Source: Cereibacter_A azotoformans
GTDB lineage: Bacteria > Pseudomonadota > Alphaproteobacteria > Rhodobacterales > Rhodobacteraceae
Assembly (NCBI RefSeq): GCF_003050905.1
Contig: NZ_QAOT01000013.1
Strand: one strand, 5' to 3'
DNA length: 64,000 nucleotides
Under the pieces are notes generated by a model. It did not search any database and was not told where the DNA came from. It saw nothing but the letters and a program-made list of their open reading frames with translations. Positions 33,596 to 41,515 of the stretch are shown here, in pieces. The position numbers were made by a program, and so were the translations under genes. Each line of letters opens with the position of its first letter. The first letter of the stretch is position 1.

Positions 33596-35470
33596 ATGAG
33601 CTTCCACCTGCTCGACCTGATGGAGCCGGAAGAGACCGTCGGCAACCTCTGGCACGACTACGCCAGCCGCTTTGCCGCGGTGACGGCCAACGACGGCGCG
33701 GCGGTGTCGCTCGAGGCGATGCGCCCGAGCGTGGCCGTCCTCTTCCGGGCGCTCGGCGGCGCGGCCGGCGTCGAGATCGGCCCCAGCCCCGACACCGCCG
33801 CCCGCCATCGCCGCAGCCTCGGCTCGGTCGTGGGCGAGACGCGCATCCTCGAGCAGGTGGCCAGTTTCGACGGCGAGCGGCTGCGGCTGCCCGCCCGGAT
33901 CGACGCCTTCCCCTCGTGCGACCTCAACCGCGCGGCCTATCTGTGGCTCGCGGCGGTGGCCGCGCAGGTGGATCTGCCCGAGGCCGAAGGCGCGCTGGCG
34001 GCGGACCTTGCGCAGATCGCGGCGATGGAGGCGGCGAGCGCGCGGGTGCGGGCCCTGGCGCCGGGCCTTGCCGCCGTTCACGGGGTGCTGGCCGCGCATG
34101 TGCTGGCCTCGCGCACCACCCATGCCGCCTTCGGCATCGAGTCGGCCGTCGAGGCGCGGGTCCGGGCGGCGCTCGGCGGCCCGGCCGCCACGCGCGAGAT
34201 CGCGCGCCACGAGCCGCGCGGCTACATGCCCTTCGCGCCGGTGCCGCTCTGGCTGCGGCTCGGGCGGGGCAGGGGGCAGGCCGCGGCCGAGACGCCCGAG
34301 GCGGCCAACGCCCCCGCGGGCCTGCCCACCACGACGCGCAAGGTGGGCCAGCGCCGCGACCTCGACCAGGCGAACCGCAAGGACAGCTTCATCGTTCACC
34401 GCTTCGAGGCGATCCTGAGCTGGGTCGAGAGCCTCAACATCAACCGCGCGACCGATGACGACGATCAGGAGAACGCGCAGAAGGCGGCCGAGGATCAGGA
34501 TCACATCACCCTCACGCAGCATTTCAAGCGCGCGGCCAGCCGGCTCCGGCTGCATCTCGACCTTGCGCCGCAGGATGCCGAGCACGAGCGGCTGTCGGAC
34601 CGCTTCACCTATCCCGAATGGAACCACCGCTCGCGCAGCCTGATGCCCGACCACACCCGCGTGCTGGAGGCCGAGGCCGACGAGGGGCCGGGGTTCCATC
34701 CCGATCCGCGGCTGATGACCCGCGTCCGGCGGCAGTTCGAGACGCTGCACCCCCGCCGCATCCTCTGCAAGCGGCAGGTCGAGGGATCGGAACTGGATCT
34801 CGACGCGCTGATCGAGGCGCAGGTGGCGCTGCGCAGCACCGGCCGCGGGTCCGACCGGATCTACCGCGACGCCCGCGCGATCGAGCGGGATCTGTCGGTG
34901 GCGATCCTGATGGACTGCTCGCGTTCCACCGAGGCCGTGGTCGGCGAGCGGCCGGTGATCGAGACCGCGCGCGAGGCGCTGGCGGCGCTGTCCGGCGGCA
35001 TCGACGTGGCCGGCGACCGGCTCGCGATCTGGGGCTTTTCCTCGCTGCGCCGCGACCGGGTGTTCCTCCACCGCTGCAAGGGCTTCGACGAGCCGATGGG
35101 CGAAGCGGTCACCGGCCGCATCGGGGGCCTGCGCCCCGGCCACTACACCCGCCTCGGCGCCGCTGTCCGCCATGCCTCGGCCATGCTGGCCGCCGAAGGC
35201 TCGAGCCGGAAGCTCCTGCTGATCCTGACCGACGGCAAGCCCAACGACCTCGACCATTACGAGGGCGTGCACGGCATCGAGGACAGCCGCATGGCCGTCC
35301 GCGAGGCCCGGAGCCTCGCGCAGTCGGTTCATGCCGTTGTCATCGATGCGGACGGGCAGGACTGGTTCGCCCGCATCTTCGGCCGGGCGGGCTTCACGCT
35401 GCTGCCCGATCCGGCCCGTCTTCCCCGCGCTCTGCCCGACCTCTACCGTTCCCTCACACAGGATATCTGA
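33596..35470 (+). CDS. norD: NorD, von Willebrand factor A domain protein for Nor activation
   Basis: The 624-residue protein has a long N-terminal helical region and a C-terminal VWA domain (about 430-615) with the MIDAS motif MDCSRST near residue 437. It pairs with NorQ in activation of nitric oxide reductase. It begins four bases after norQ. Confidence 0.93.
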   Translation: MSFHLLDLMEPEETVGNLWHDYASRFAAVTANDGAAVSLEAMRPSVAVLFRALGGAAGVEIGPSPDTAARHRRSLGSVVGETRILEQVASFDGERLRLPARIDAFPSCDLNRAAYLWLAAVAAQVDLPEAEGALAADLAQIAAMEAASARVRALAPGLAAVHGVLAAHVLASRTTHAAFGIESAVEARVRAALGGPAATREIARHEPRGYMPFAPVPLWLRLGRGRGQAAAETPEAANAPAGLPTTTRKVGQRRDLDQANRKDSFIVHRFEAILSWVESLNINRATDDDDQENAQKAAEDQDHITLTQHFKRAASRLRLHLDLAPQDAEHERLSDRFTYPEWNHRSRSLMPDHTRVLEAEADEGPGFHPDPRLMTRVRRQFETLHPRRILCKRQVEGSELDLDALIEAQVALRSTGRGSDRIYRDARAIERDLSVAILMDCSRSTEAVVGERPVIETAREALAALSGGIDVAGDRLAIWGFSSLRRDRVFLHRCKGFDEPMGEAVTGRIGGLRPGHYTRLGAAVRHASAMLAAEGSSRKLLLILTDGKPNDLDHYEGVHGIEDSRMAVREARSLAQSVHAVVIDADGQDWFARIFGRAGFTLLPDPARLPRALPDLYRSLTQDI

Positions 35471-35471
35471 G

Positions 35472-35645
35472 ATGCGCATGCTCCTTCCCCTGCTGATCCT
35501 CGTCCCCGGCATCGCCATGGCCGCCACTTTTGACGTTCCGACCCCCGCGGCCCAGACCGCCGCGGCCGAATTCTGGTTCGCGGTGGCGGCCGGCAGCTTC
35601 GTCGTGGCGCTGGCGGCCGTGCAATGGCTGGTGCAGCGCCGATGA
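35472..35645 (+). CDS. Small membrane protein of the nor operon (57 aa)
   Basis: The product has a signal-like N-terminal hydrophobic segment (MLLPLLILVPGIAMA) and a second hydrophobic stretch before a basic end QWLVQRR. It begins one base after norD and overlaps the next small gene by four bases. In R. sphaeroides strain 2.4.3 the region after norD contains nnrT and nnrU, and one of the two small genes here may correspond to nnrT or to a NorF-like protein. I cannot decide which. Confidence 0.65.
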   Translation: MRMLLPLLILVPGIAMAATFDVPTPAAQTAAAEFWFAVAAGSFVVALAAVQWLVQRR

Positions 35646-35863
35646 GCCGTCAGCGCCGCGTGACGCTGGTGCTCTATCCGTTCGGGGCCGGGGCGGTGGC
35701 GGTGAACCTGTTCTTCGCCTCGCTCATCCTTTCCTGGGTCGGTCTGCCGGTCCTGAGCCCCGCATGGTCGGTGCTGGGCGGGATGATCCTCGGCATTCCC
35801 GCTACGCACCTCTTTGCCGGGCATATCGTGCGGCTGATGGAGCGGGCGGAGACCCAGGCTTGA
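35642..35863 (+). CDS. Small two-helix membrane protein, possible NnrT/NorF-like
   Basis: The 73-residue protein has two hydrophobic segments (about 9-32 and 36-60) and short charged ends. It overlaps the preceding small gene (ATGA) and nnrU (TTGA), so it is translationally coupled to both. It sits where nnrT is expected between norD and nnrU. The assignment is by position. Confidence 0.65.
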   Translation: MSRQRRVTLVLYPFGAGAVAVNLFFASLILSWVGLPVLSPAWSVLGGMILGIPATHLFAGHIVRLMERAETQA

Positions 35864-36555
35864 CCGACTGGATCGAATTTGCGGCGGCGCTTGCGGCCTT
35901 CTTCGGATCGCACCTGCTGCCGGCGCGGCCCGGCGTGCGCGAGCGGCTGACCGGCCTTCTGGGCCGGCGGCTCTATTTCGCGCTCTATGGCACCGTCTCG
36001 CTGCTGGTTCTGGCCTGGGTCATCGTCGCCGCCGGCCGCGCGCCTTACGTCGAACTCTGGCCGCAGACGCCGGCTTCGCGCTGGGTGCCCAACGTCACCT
36101 CGCCGATCTTCTGGACGCTGGTGGTTCTCGGCATCCGCCTGCCCTGGCCCTGGACGCTCGGTGGCCAGCGGGCGGCGCGATTCGACCCCGACCGGCCCGG
36201 CTTTGCCGCCGTCACCCGTCACCCGCTGCTCATCGCGCTGATGCTCTGGTCGTTCGCCCATCTCTTTCCGAACGGCGACCTGGCGCATGTGATCCTCTTT
36301 GGCTCGTTCTTCGGCCTGTCGCTTGCCGCGATCCCGATGTTCGACGCCCGCGCCCGACGCGCCCTGCCGCCCTGCGAGGCCTGGGACGCCTTCCGGGCCA
36401 CCTCGATCTTCTCGCTGCGCCCGCTGCTGAACCCCGAGTGGCTGAAGCAGAACGAGGACCACCTGATCCCCCGCCTGCTGGCGATCGTGGCCTTCTGGGC
36501 GGCCGCGCTTGCGCTGCATCCGATCCTGCTGGGGGTCTCTCCCCTGCCGCACTGA
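35860..36555 (+). CDS. nnrU: NnrU family membrane protein
   Basis: The 231-residue protein has about six transmembrane segments and NnrU/NnrU-like motifs GRRLYFALYG near residue 37 and TRHPLLIALMLWSFAHLFPNG near residue 118. NnrU was described in R. sphaeroides as needed for full nitrite and NO reductase activity; related proteins act in carotenoid isomerisation. The TTG start at 35860 overlaps the previous stop and follows GGAG by eight bases. Confidence 0.88.
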   Translation: MTDWIEFAAALAAFFGSHLLPARPGVRERLTGLLGRRLYFALYGTVSLLVLAWVIVAAGRAPYVELWPQTPASRWVPNVTSPIFWTLVVLGIRLPWPWTLGGQRAARFDPDRPGFAAVTRHPLLIALMLWSFAHLFPNGDLAHVILFGSFFGLSLAAIPMFDARARRALPPCEAWDAFRATSIFSLRPLLNPEWLKQNEDHLIPRLLAIVAFWAAALALHPILLGVSPLPH

Positions 36556-36580
36556 GCCTGCGACACCCTGTCCCGGCCGT

Positions 36581-36594
36581 TTGATCCTGCGCAA
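36581..36594 (+). promoter_or_regulatory. FnrL-type box upstream of hemN
   Basis: The sequence TTGAT-CCTG-CGCAA matches the FnrL consensus TTGAT-N4-ATCAA in eight of ten defined positions. It ends 35 bases before the hemN ATG. Oxygen-repressed, FnrL-activated transcription of hemN is established for R. sphaeroides. Confidence 0.75.
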
Positions 36595-36629
36595 AGTCTA
36601 ATGTCGCGTGAACCGTTATCAGGTTCAGC

Positions 36630-37988
36630 ATGACAAACATCGCCCTCCTCCAGAGTCTCGGACTCTTTGATGCGCGCGTGCCGCGCTACACGAGCTACCC
36701 GGCGGCGCCCGTCTTTTCCGGTGCCGTCGGTGCGGACTTTCAGGCACAGGCGATCGAGGCGCTCGATCCCGCCGTGCCGATCTCCGTCTATATCCATGTG
36801 CCCTTCTGCGAGCGGCTCTGCTGGTTCTGCGCCTGCCGCACCCAGGGCACGCAGACGCTGGCCCCGGTCGAGGCCTATGTCGGCACCCTCCTGCAAGAGC
36901 TGGAACTGGTGAAGAAGCACCTTCCGGCGGGCGTGAAGGCGGGGCGGCTGCACTGGGGCGGCGGCACGCCCACGATTCTCTCGCCTGAGCTGATCCACAA
37001 GCTCGCGCAGGCGATCAAGGCGGTCATCCCCTTCGCCGAGGATTACGAGTTCTCGGTCGAGATCGACCCGATGATGGTGGACGAGCCGAAGATCCGCGCC
37101 CTGAGCGAGGAGGGCATGAACCGCGCCTCGATCGGCATCCAAGACTTCACCGACATCGTTCAGAGCGCCATCGGCCGCGAGCAGCCCTTCGAGAACACCC
37201 GGGCCTGCGTCGAGACGCTGCGCCGCTACGGGGTCCATTCGCTGAACACCGATCTCGTCTATGGCCTGCCGCACCAGAACCGCGAAAGCCTTGCGGCCAC
37301 CATCGACAAGGTGCTGCAACTCGGGCCCGACCGCGTGGCGATCTTCGGCTATGCGCATGTGCCGTGGATGGCCAAGCGGCAGAAGCTGATCGACGAGAAC
37401 GTGCTGCCCAACGACATGGAGCGGCACGAGCTGGCCAATCTCGCGGCGAAGATGTTCACCGAGGGCGGATTCGAGCGGATCGGCATCGACCACTTCGCCC
37501 GGCCCGACGACAGCATGGCCGTCGCCGCACGCAGCGGCAAGCTGCGCCGCAACTTCCAGGGCTACACGGACGACACCTGCCCGACGCTGCTGGGCATCGG
37601 CGCCTCGTCGATCTCGAAGTTCGAGCAGGGCTACCTGCAGAACACCGCCGCCACCGCCGCCTATATCAAGGCGATCGAGGAAGGGCGTCTGCCCGGCTAC
37701 CGCGGCCACCGCATGACCGATGAGGACTACCTCCACGGCCGCGCGATCGAGATGATCATGTGCGAGTTCCGGCTGGATCTGCCGGCCCTGCGGGCGCGCT
37801 TCGGCGAGGCCGCGGAGACCATGGTGCCGCGCATTACCGAGGCTGCGGCCAAGTTCGCGCCCTTCATCACGGTGGACGAGGCGGGCTCCATGTCGATCGA
37901 GGCAGAGGGCCGGGCGCTGACGCGGATGATCGCGCGTGTGTTCGATGCCTATGAGACGCCCGAGGCGCGTTACTCGCAGGCCTCGTGA
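36630..37988 (+). CDS. hemN: Oxygen-independent coproporphyrinogen III dehydrogenase HemN
   Basis: The 452-residue radical-SAM enzyme converts coproporphyrinogen III to protoporphyrinogen IX without oxygen. The [4Fe-4S] motif is Cys60-x3-Cys64-x2-Cys67, in the usual VPFCERLCWFCAC segment. The SAM-binding motif is GGGTPT near residue 112, and the length fits the family. It serves heme and bacteriochlorophyll synthesis under low oxygen, next to the puc genes. It is followed by a strong terminator. Confidence 0.97.
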   Translation: MTNIALLQSLGLFDARVPRYTSYPAAPVFSGAVGADFQAQAIEALDPAVPISVYIHVPFCERLCWFCACRTQGTQTLAPVEAYVGTLLQELELVKKHLPAGVKAGRLHWGGGTPTILSPELIHKLAQAIKAVIPFAEDYEFSVEIDPMMVDEPKIRALSEEGMNRASIGIQDFTDIVQSAIGREQPFENTRACVETLRRYGVHSLNTDLVYGLPHQNRESLAATIDKVLQLGPDRVAIFGYAHVPWMAKRQKLIDENVLPNDMERHELANLAAKMFTEGGFERIGIDHFARPDDSMAVAARSGKLRRNFQGYTDDTCPTLLGIGASSISKFEQGYLQNTAATAAYIKAIEEGRLPGYRGHRMTDEDYLHGRAIEMIMCEFRLDLPALRARFGEAAETMVPRITEAAAKFAPFITVDEAGSMSIEAEGRALTRMIARVFDAYETPEARYSQAS

Positions 37989-37995
37989 ACGAATT

Positions 37996-38024
37996 GCCCC
38001 GGCCCCCTGCGAGGGGGCCGGGGC
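37996..38024. terminator. Bidirectional terminator after hemN
   Basis: A perfect 12-pair stem (GCCCCGGCCCCC, 37996-38007; GGGGGCCGGGGC, 38013-38024) with the loop TGCGA lies between the convergent hemN and LuxR-type regulator genes. Confidence 0.85.
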
Positions 38025-38039
38025 ATGGGCCGCTCCGGT

Positions 38040-38783
38040 TCAGGAGAGGCGACCTTCCCCCGCAAACATGCTGGAATTCAGCTTGAAGGCAGCCTCGGTG
38101 CGGTTTTTCGCGCCCAGCTTCTTCATGATGTTGCGGATATGGACCTTCACGGTGCTCTCGCAGAGATTGAGCTCTCCCGCGATGATCTTGTTGGACTTGC
38201 CCCGGCGGAGCGCGTCACAGACGGCCCGCTGGCGCTCGGTCAGGTGCTCGTTCACAGCCATGTGCGACTCTTCCCGGTCGGGAAGGGCGCCGCGCAGGGC
38301 CGTCAGGCTCGCCGTCGGCAGGAAGATCCCGTCGAAGGACGCAAGGCGGCTCGCCTCGACGATATCGTCGATGCCGACCGAGGAGGGCAGATAGCTGCGT
38401 GCTCCGCAATCGAAGGCCGCGATCATCTCGCGCAGATCGTTGGCGGCGCCGATCACGACGACCGGCGCAACGCCGGCCTCCGCAACAAGCGTCGCGATTT
38501 CACGGGAGACCTCCGTCACCGGGCGATTGCCGGTGCTGTAGAGGATCACCTCGTGCCCGTGGCGGTCGCGGCGGTTCTGCCACTCGTCGATCGAGCCGAA
38601 GCCCATGACCTTGATCTCGGGATGAGCGAGTTCGACGCAACGGACAAGACACTCACGCTCGAGCGTCCGGGGGTCGATCATGATCAGGGTGCAACGTTCC
38701 GAGAGACAGACACCGGCCGATCCGGGCAGATCGGCGCCGATGGAGTTCAGGGACTTGGAAAAAGTGTCGGGCAAATGTTTCAT
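38040..38783 (-). CDS. LuxR/NarL-family regulator with degenerate receiver domain
   Basis: The 247-residue protein has an N-terminal domain with the pattern of a response-regulator receiver and a C-terminal LuxR-type helix-turn-helix (about 180-240, LTERQRAVCDALRRGKSNKI and STVKVHIRNIMKKLG). Where the phospho-accepting aspartate should be, the segment is VILYSTGN (79-86), and the lysine near GARSYLPSS (127-135) is replaced. The receiver is therefore probably unable to take phosphate and may sense a ligand or act constitutively. It lies between hemN and puc, so a photosynthesis or oxygen-related role is plausible. No histidine kinase gene is nearby. Confidence 0.88.
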   Translation of the reverse strand: MKHLPDTFSKSLNSIGADLPGSAGVCLSERCTLIMIDPRTLERECLVRCVELAHPEIKVMGFGSIDEWQNRRDRHGHEVILYSTGNRPVTEVSREIATLVAEAGVAPVVVIGAANDLREMIAAFDCGARSYLPSSVGIDDIVEASRLASFDGIFLPTASLTALRGALPDREESHMAVNEHLTERQRAVCDALRRGKSNKIIAGELNLCESTVKVHIRNIMKKLGAKNRTEAAFKLNSSMFAGEGRLS

Positions 38784-39137
38784 CGTAATCTGTCCACTCT
38801 GTGGCTGGGACGTCTGTTCCGGCTAATCCTACTCTTCAAAGTTTTGTCGATATCCATACTTAGCATGCGGTATGGGCAGCCGCAAAGTCCTGTAATGACA
38901 GGAAAAAGGTGGATCCCAACCCCGACCCTGCCGAAATGGACAGGTCACCCCTGGATGAACACTCGGAACATATTGTTTCCGTTGTGTTAAGCATGATCAT
39001 CGGCACTGCAAGACAATTCCTGCAATGGGCGGAATCTCGCCTTGAGAGTTGTATGGGTTCAACCTTTCGGTGAAAGGGAACAGGCCGGAGGTCACCGGAA
39101 GCTGTGGGGGAGCCTTGGGTGCCGCCGCAGGCGGGCC
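38784..39137. promoter_or_regulatory. AT-richer regulatory region before the LuxR-type gene
   Basis: No gene is seen in these 354 bases, which are less GC-rich than the surroundings. Two dyads are visible: CCTGT-AATG-ACAGG at 38891-38904, and a longer imperfect one with AACAC/GTGTT arms at 38958-38988 that encloses CGGAAC/GTTTCCG. They lie upstream of the minus-strand regulator gene. They could be operators for it. Confidence 0.45.
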
Positions 39138-39158
39138 GGCGGGCGAGGCTCGCCCGCC
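39138..39158 (-). terminator. Terminator-like palindrome after pucC
   Basis: A 21-base near-perfect palindrome (arms GGCGGGCGAG and CTCGCCCGCC) lies 11 bases beyond the pucC stop codon. It has no T-run, but it is the strongest candidate for the end of the puc transcript. Confidence 0.6.
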
Positions 39159-39169
39159 CACTGATTCGC

Positions 39170-40549
39170 TCAGAGGCGGCGGGCCGCCAGGGCCGAGCGC
39201 AAGAGCGGCAGGATCACGATCATGGTGACCAGCAGGAAGGCCGCTTCCAGAGCGAATACAGCCAGATAGGGCGCACCGGGGCCGTAGGCGCCCAGGTCCG
39301 GCAGGGCCTGAAGCAGGTCGCGGATGATGCCGGCGCTGGCGATGCCGATCCCGGCCGCCGTGGCCTGCACAGCCCCCCAGGCGCCCAGAGCCAGGCCCAC
39401 CTGCTCCTTCGGGGCCAGGCGCATGGTGGCCGTCAGCGTCCCGTGGCTGAAGAGGCCGCCGCCAAAGCCCACCGTCAGCGTGCCGAGGATGAAGATCCAG
39501 GTGCTGGTCATGCCCGTCGCGCCCATGATGGCAAAGAAGCCCGGAAGGCCCGCGGCCGCGCCCAGGAAGGCCATGCGCAGCGGATCGAAGCCGCGGCCCA
39601 GCACCCAGGAGGCCAGCCAGAAGCCCACGAGCCCGCCGCCGGCGAAGGTCGCCGTCAGCCGCGTGGTCTCGGCCACCGTCATCGACAGCACCTGGCCGCC
39701 GTAGGGCTCGAGGATCACATCGGCCATGCCGAAGCCGAGCGTGCCGAGGGCGATCACGATCAGCCCGTGCAGCGCGTTCTCGCGGCTGATGAACTCGCGC
39801 CAGTGGTCCGAGAACTCGGGCTCCTTCTCGGGCTTGATCGTGTAGGCGCGGTTGCGCGGCTCCATCTTCCAGAGCGCGATCATGTTCAGGAAGAACACGG
39901 CCACCGCGACACCCGAGATCACCTTGATCAGCTGCGCGTCGTAGTAGGGTTCCAGCAGCCAGCCGAAGCCGATCGAGGAGAAGATCATGCTGACAAGCAG
40001 CACCACATACATCAGGCCCACGACCTTCGGCTGATCCTCGCGCGGGGCGAGGTCGGTGGCCAGGGCAAGGCCCACGGTCTGGATCGTGTGGACGCCGCCG
40101 CCGACCATCAGGAAGGCGAGGGCGGCCGACGAGACGCCCAGCCAGAGAGGCTGGCCCTCGGCATAGCCCTGTCCGCCGAGCACGATGAGGGCGAAGGGCA
40201 TGATGGCAAAGCCGCCCCAGAGAGCGAGCGTTCCGCGATAGATCCAGGGCACGCGCCGCCAGCCCAGCGCCGAGACATGGGTGTCGGACTTGAAGCCGAT
40301 CAGGGCCCGGAACGGCGCGAACAGCAGCGGCAGCGAGATCATGATGCCGACGACCGAGGCCGGCACCTTGAGTTCGACGATCATCACGCGGTTCAGCGTG
40401 CCGACGAGCAGGACGATGGCCATCCCCACCGCCACCTGGAACAGGGACAGGCGCAGCAGCTTGCGCAGGGGCAGCTCGTCCGACGCCGCATCGGCAAATG
40501 GCAGGAAACGCGGTCCGACACGGACCAGTTGCTGGACAAAGCGGCTCAT
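39170..40549 (-). CDS. pucC: PucC, LH2 assembly membrane protein
   Basis: The 459-residue MFS-like protein of the BCH2/LhaA family has about twelve transmembrane segments. It shares with LhaA the segments LPLRKLLRLSLFQVAVGM near residue 30 and GTLNRVMIVEL. It is needed for assembly of the LH2 antenna. The start MSRFVQQL (40549) is preferred over an in-frame ATG 21 codons upstream. It is third in pucBAC after a gap of about 190 bases that holds strong hairpins. Confidence 0.95.
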   Translation of the reverse strand: MSRFVQQLVRVGPRFLPFADAASDELPLRKLLRLSLFQVAVGMAIVLLVGTLNRVMIVELKVPASVVGIMISLPLLFAPFRALIGFKSDTHVSALGWRRVPWIYRGTLALWGGFAIMPFALIVLGGQGYAEGQPLWLGVSSAALAFLMVGGGVHTIQTVGLALATDLAPREDQPKVVGLMYVVLLVSMIFSSIGFGWLLEPYYDAQLIKVISGVAVAVFFLNMIALWKMEPRNRAYTIKPEKEPEFSDHWREFISRENALHGLIVIALGTLGFGMADVILEPYGGQVLSMTVAETTRLTATFAGGGLVGFWLASWVLGRGFDPLRMAFLGAAAGLPGFFAIMGATGMTSTWIFILGTLTVGFGGGLFSHGTLTATMRLAPKEQVGLALGAWGAVQATAAGIGIASAGIIRDLLQALPDLGAYGPGAPYLAVFALEAAFLLVTMIVILPLLRSALAARRL

Positions 40550-40642
40550 GCGTGGAAGTTCCCGGGAAGGCGCAGGACAGCGCAGCTTGAGGAAGATCGG
40601 GCTTTCAGGCACGCCGCCCGAACGGGTAAGGCGACAACAACG

Positions 40643-40658
40643 CGTCGCTATTGCGACG
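40643..40658 (-). terminator. Small hairpin in the pucA-pucC gap
   Basis: A six-pair stem CGTCGC-TATT-GCGACG lies just below the 12-pair hairpin and shares two bases with it (40657-40658), so the two cannot both be complete. It may tune processing of the gap. Confidence 0.45.
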
Positions 40659-40692
40659 AGCAGGCCGGAACCCTGCGATCCCGGCCTGCTCG
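40657..40692 (-). terminator. 12-pair hairpin between pucA and pucC
   Basis: Perfect arms CGAGCAGGCCGG (40657-40668) and CCGGCCTGCTCG (40681-40692) enclose a 12-base loop. In purple bacteria such intercistronic hairpins stabilise the abundant pucBA mRNA and reduce read-through into pucC; the same role is inferred here. Confidence 0.8.
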
Positions 40693-40709
40693 GAACTCAA
40701 TGCCTGCAT

Positions 40710-40732
40710 GGCGCGGGCCCGCGGCCCGCGCC
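40710..40732 (-). terminator. 10-pair hairpin just after pucA
   Basis: Perfect arms GGCGCGGGCC and GGCCCGCGCC with a three-base loop lie 10 bases after the pucA stop. Together with the next hairpin it forms the 3' end of the pucBA message. Confidence 0.8.
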
Positions 40733-40742
40733 GTTCGCAGCA

Positions 40743-40907
40743 TTACTCAGCAGCGACTTTCGCCGAGCCCTGGTAGTAGTCGGGCAGCCAGGTGGTGGTG
40801 GTCAGCACCGCAGCGTGAATCACAACCGAAGCGATGACGGCGGCGCTGAGGAACAGCGGAACGCCAACAGTCGGTTTCACCACGAGCCAGATTTTGCCGT
40901 TGGTCAT
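40743..40907 (-). CDS. pucA: LH2 (B800-850) alpha polypeptide PucA
   Basis: The 54-residue single-span membrane protein starts MTNGKIWLVVKPTVGVP, has the bacteriochlorophyll-binding histidine His31 in VVIHAAVL, and ends in LPDYYQGSAKVAAE. The Tyr-Tyr after TTTTWLPD is typical of LH2 alpha chains that shift B850. It pairs with PucB to form the ring. Lies 15 bases after pucB. Confidence 0.97.
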   Translation of the reverse strand: MTNGKIWLVVKPTVGVPLFLSAAVIASVVIHAAVLTTTTWLPDYYQGSAKVAAE

Positions 40908-40922
40908 GTCAGTCTTCTCCTA

Positions 40923-41078
40923 TCAGCCGAGCCACGGGGTCGCAGCGGCGGCGAGGAAGTGCGCGATGAGCGCCATGCCACCGAACACACGGGTGCCGAG
41001 GATGAGTTGCTTATGAACTTCTTCGGCTTCGGCAACGGTCAGGCCGCTCGGCCAGACTTTGTTCAGATCGTCAGTCAC
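40923..41078 (-). CDS. pucB: LH2 (B800-850) beta polypeptide PucB
   Basis: The 51-residue single-span antenna protein reads VWPSGLTVAEAEEVHKQLIL, with His22 in the N-terminal helix and His40 (ALIAHFLAAAATPWLG) as bacteriochlorophyll ligand. The start codon is GTG at 41078 after GGGAGACGACACA; there is no closer ATG in frame. First gene of pucBAC. Confidence 0.97.
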   Translation of the reverse strand: MTDDLNKVWPSGLTVAEAEEVHKQLILGTRVFGGMALIAHFLAAAATPWLG

Positions 41079-41204
41079 TGTGTCGTCTCCCAACTGGTAA
41101 TCGACGGTTTTGCGTGTAGGGCCTGCACGCTGGCTTCGACGAGACCGGAGAGCCCTTGGCCACCTTGTCGGCGTCCTTGGATCCGCCCCGGCTCACATTA
41201 TGGG

Positions 41205-41222
41205 TGTCACATCCCACTGACA
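41205..41222 (-). promoter_or_regulatory. PpsR/CrtJ box TGT-N12-ACA
   Basis: A perfect TGT-N12-ACA palindrome lies about 127 bases upstream of the pucB start. PpsR binds this motif and represses puc under aerobic or high-light conditions. Confidence 0.8.
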
Positions 41223-41229
41223 GTTTCAA

Positions 41230-41247
41230 CGTCAACGTGGGCTGACA
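41230..41247 (-). promoter_or_regulatory. Second, degenerate PpsR box CGT-N12-ACA
   Basis: One half-site differs by one base from TGT-N12-ACA. Its start is 25 bases from the start of the perfect site, fitting cooperative binding of PpsR to paired sites at the puc promoter. Confidence 0.55.
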
Positions 41248-41306
41248 GGGCCGTTTTGGGTGCGACTTATTGGCCGCCGAATTGGCGCACGCGACGGACT
41301 AAGAGA

Positions 41307-41320
41307 TTGAAAAGGGACAA
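41307..41320 (-). promoter_or_regulatory. Possible FnrL-like box upstream of puc
   Basis: The sequence TTGAA-AAGG-GACAA has TTG-N8-CAA symmetry and one good half-site. FnrL influences puc in R. sphaeroides, but this match is weak. Confidence 0.3.
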
Positions 41321-41515
41321 TTTTGACGCAGGTGCGCGGAAAATTGACGCTGCCTGCCGCACCCTCGCCAGGGCCGTTCAAGGCCATGTTCTGCCGCGAA
41401 ATCCACGCCAGACGGCCCCCTTGCGCCGGGGTCTCGGCTCCCCTATGTCGGGTGATTTTTCCGCTGGAACAGGGGGCTTGGCCGCTTGCGGGCCGCCCCC
41501 TCGGAGCGCCCTGAA

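Larger units (their letters stand above)
41079..41515. promoter_or_regulatory. puc upstream regulatory region
   Basis: These 437 bases carry no gene. They hold the pucBAC promoter on the minus strand with PpsR sites and a possible FnrL-like site, described separately. The part beyond 41340 has no recognisable element; it also serves as the downstream end of the convergent aminotransferase unit. Confidence 0.75.
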
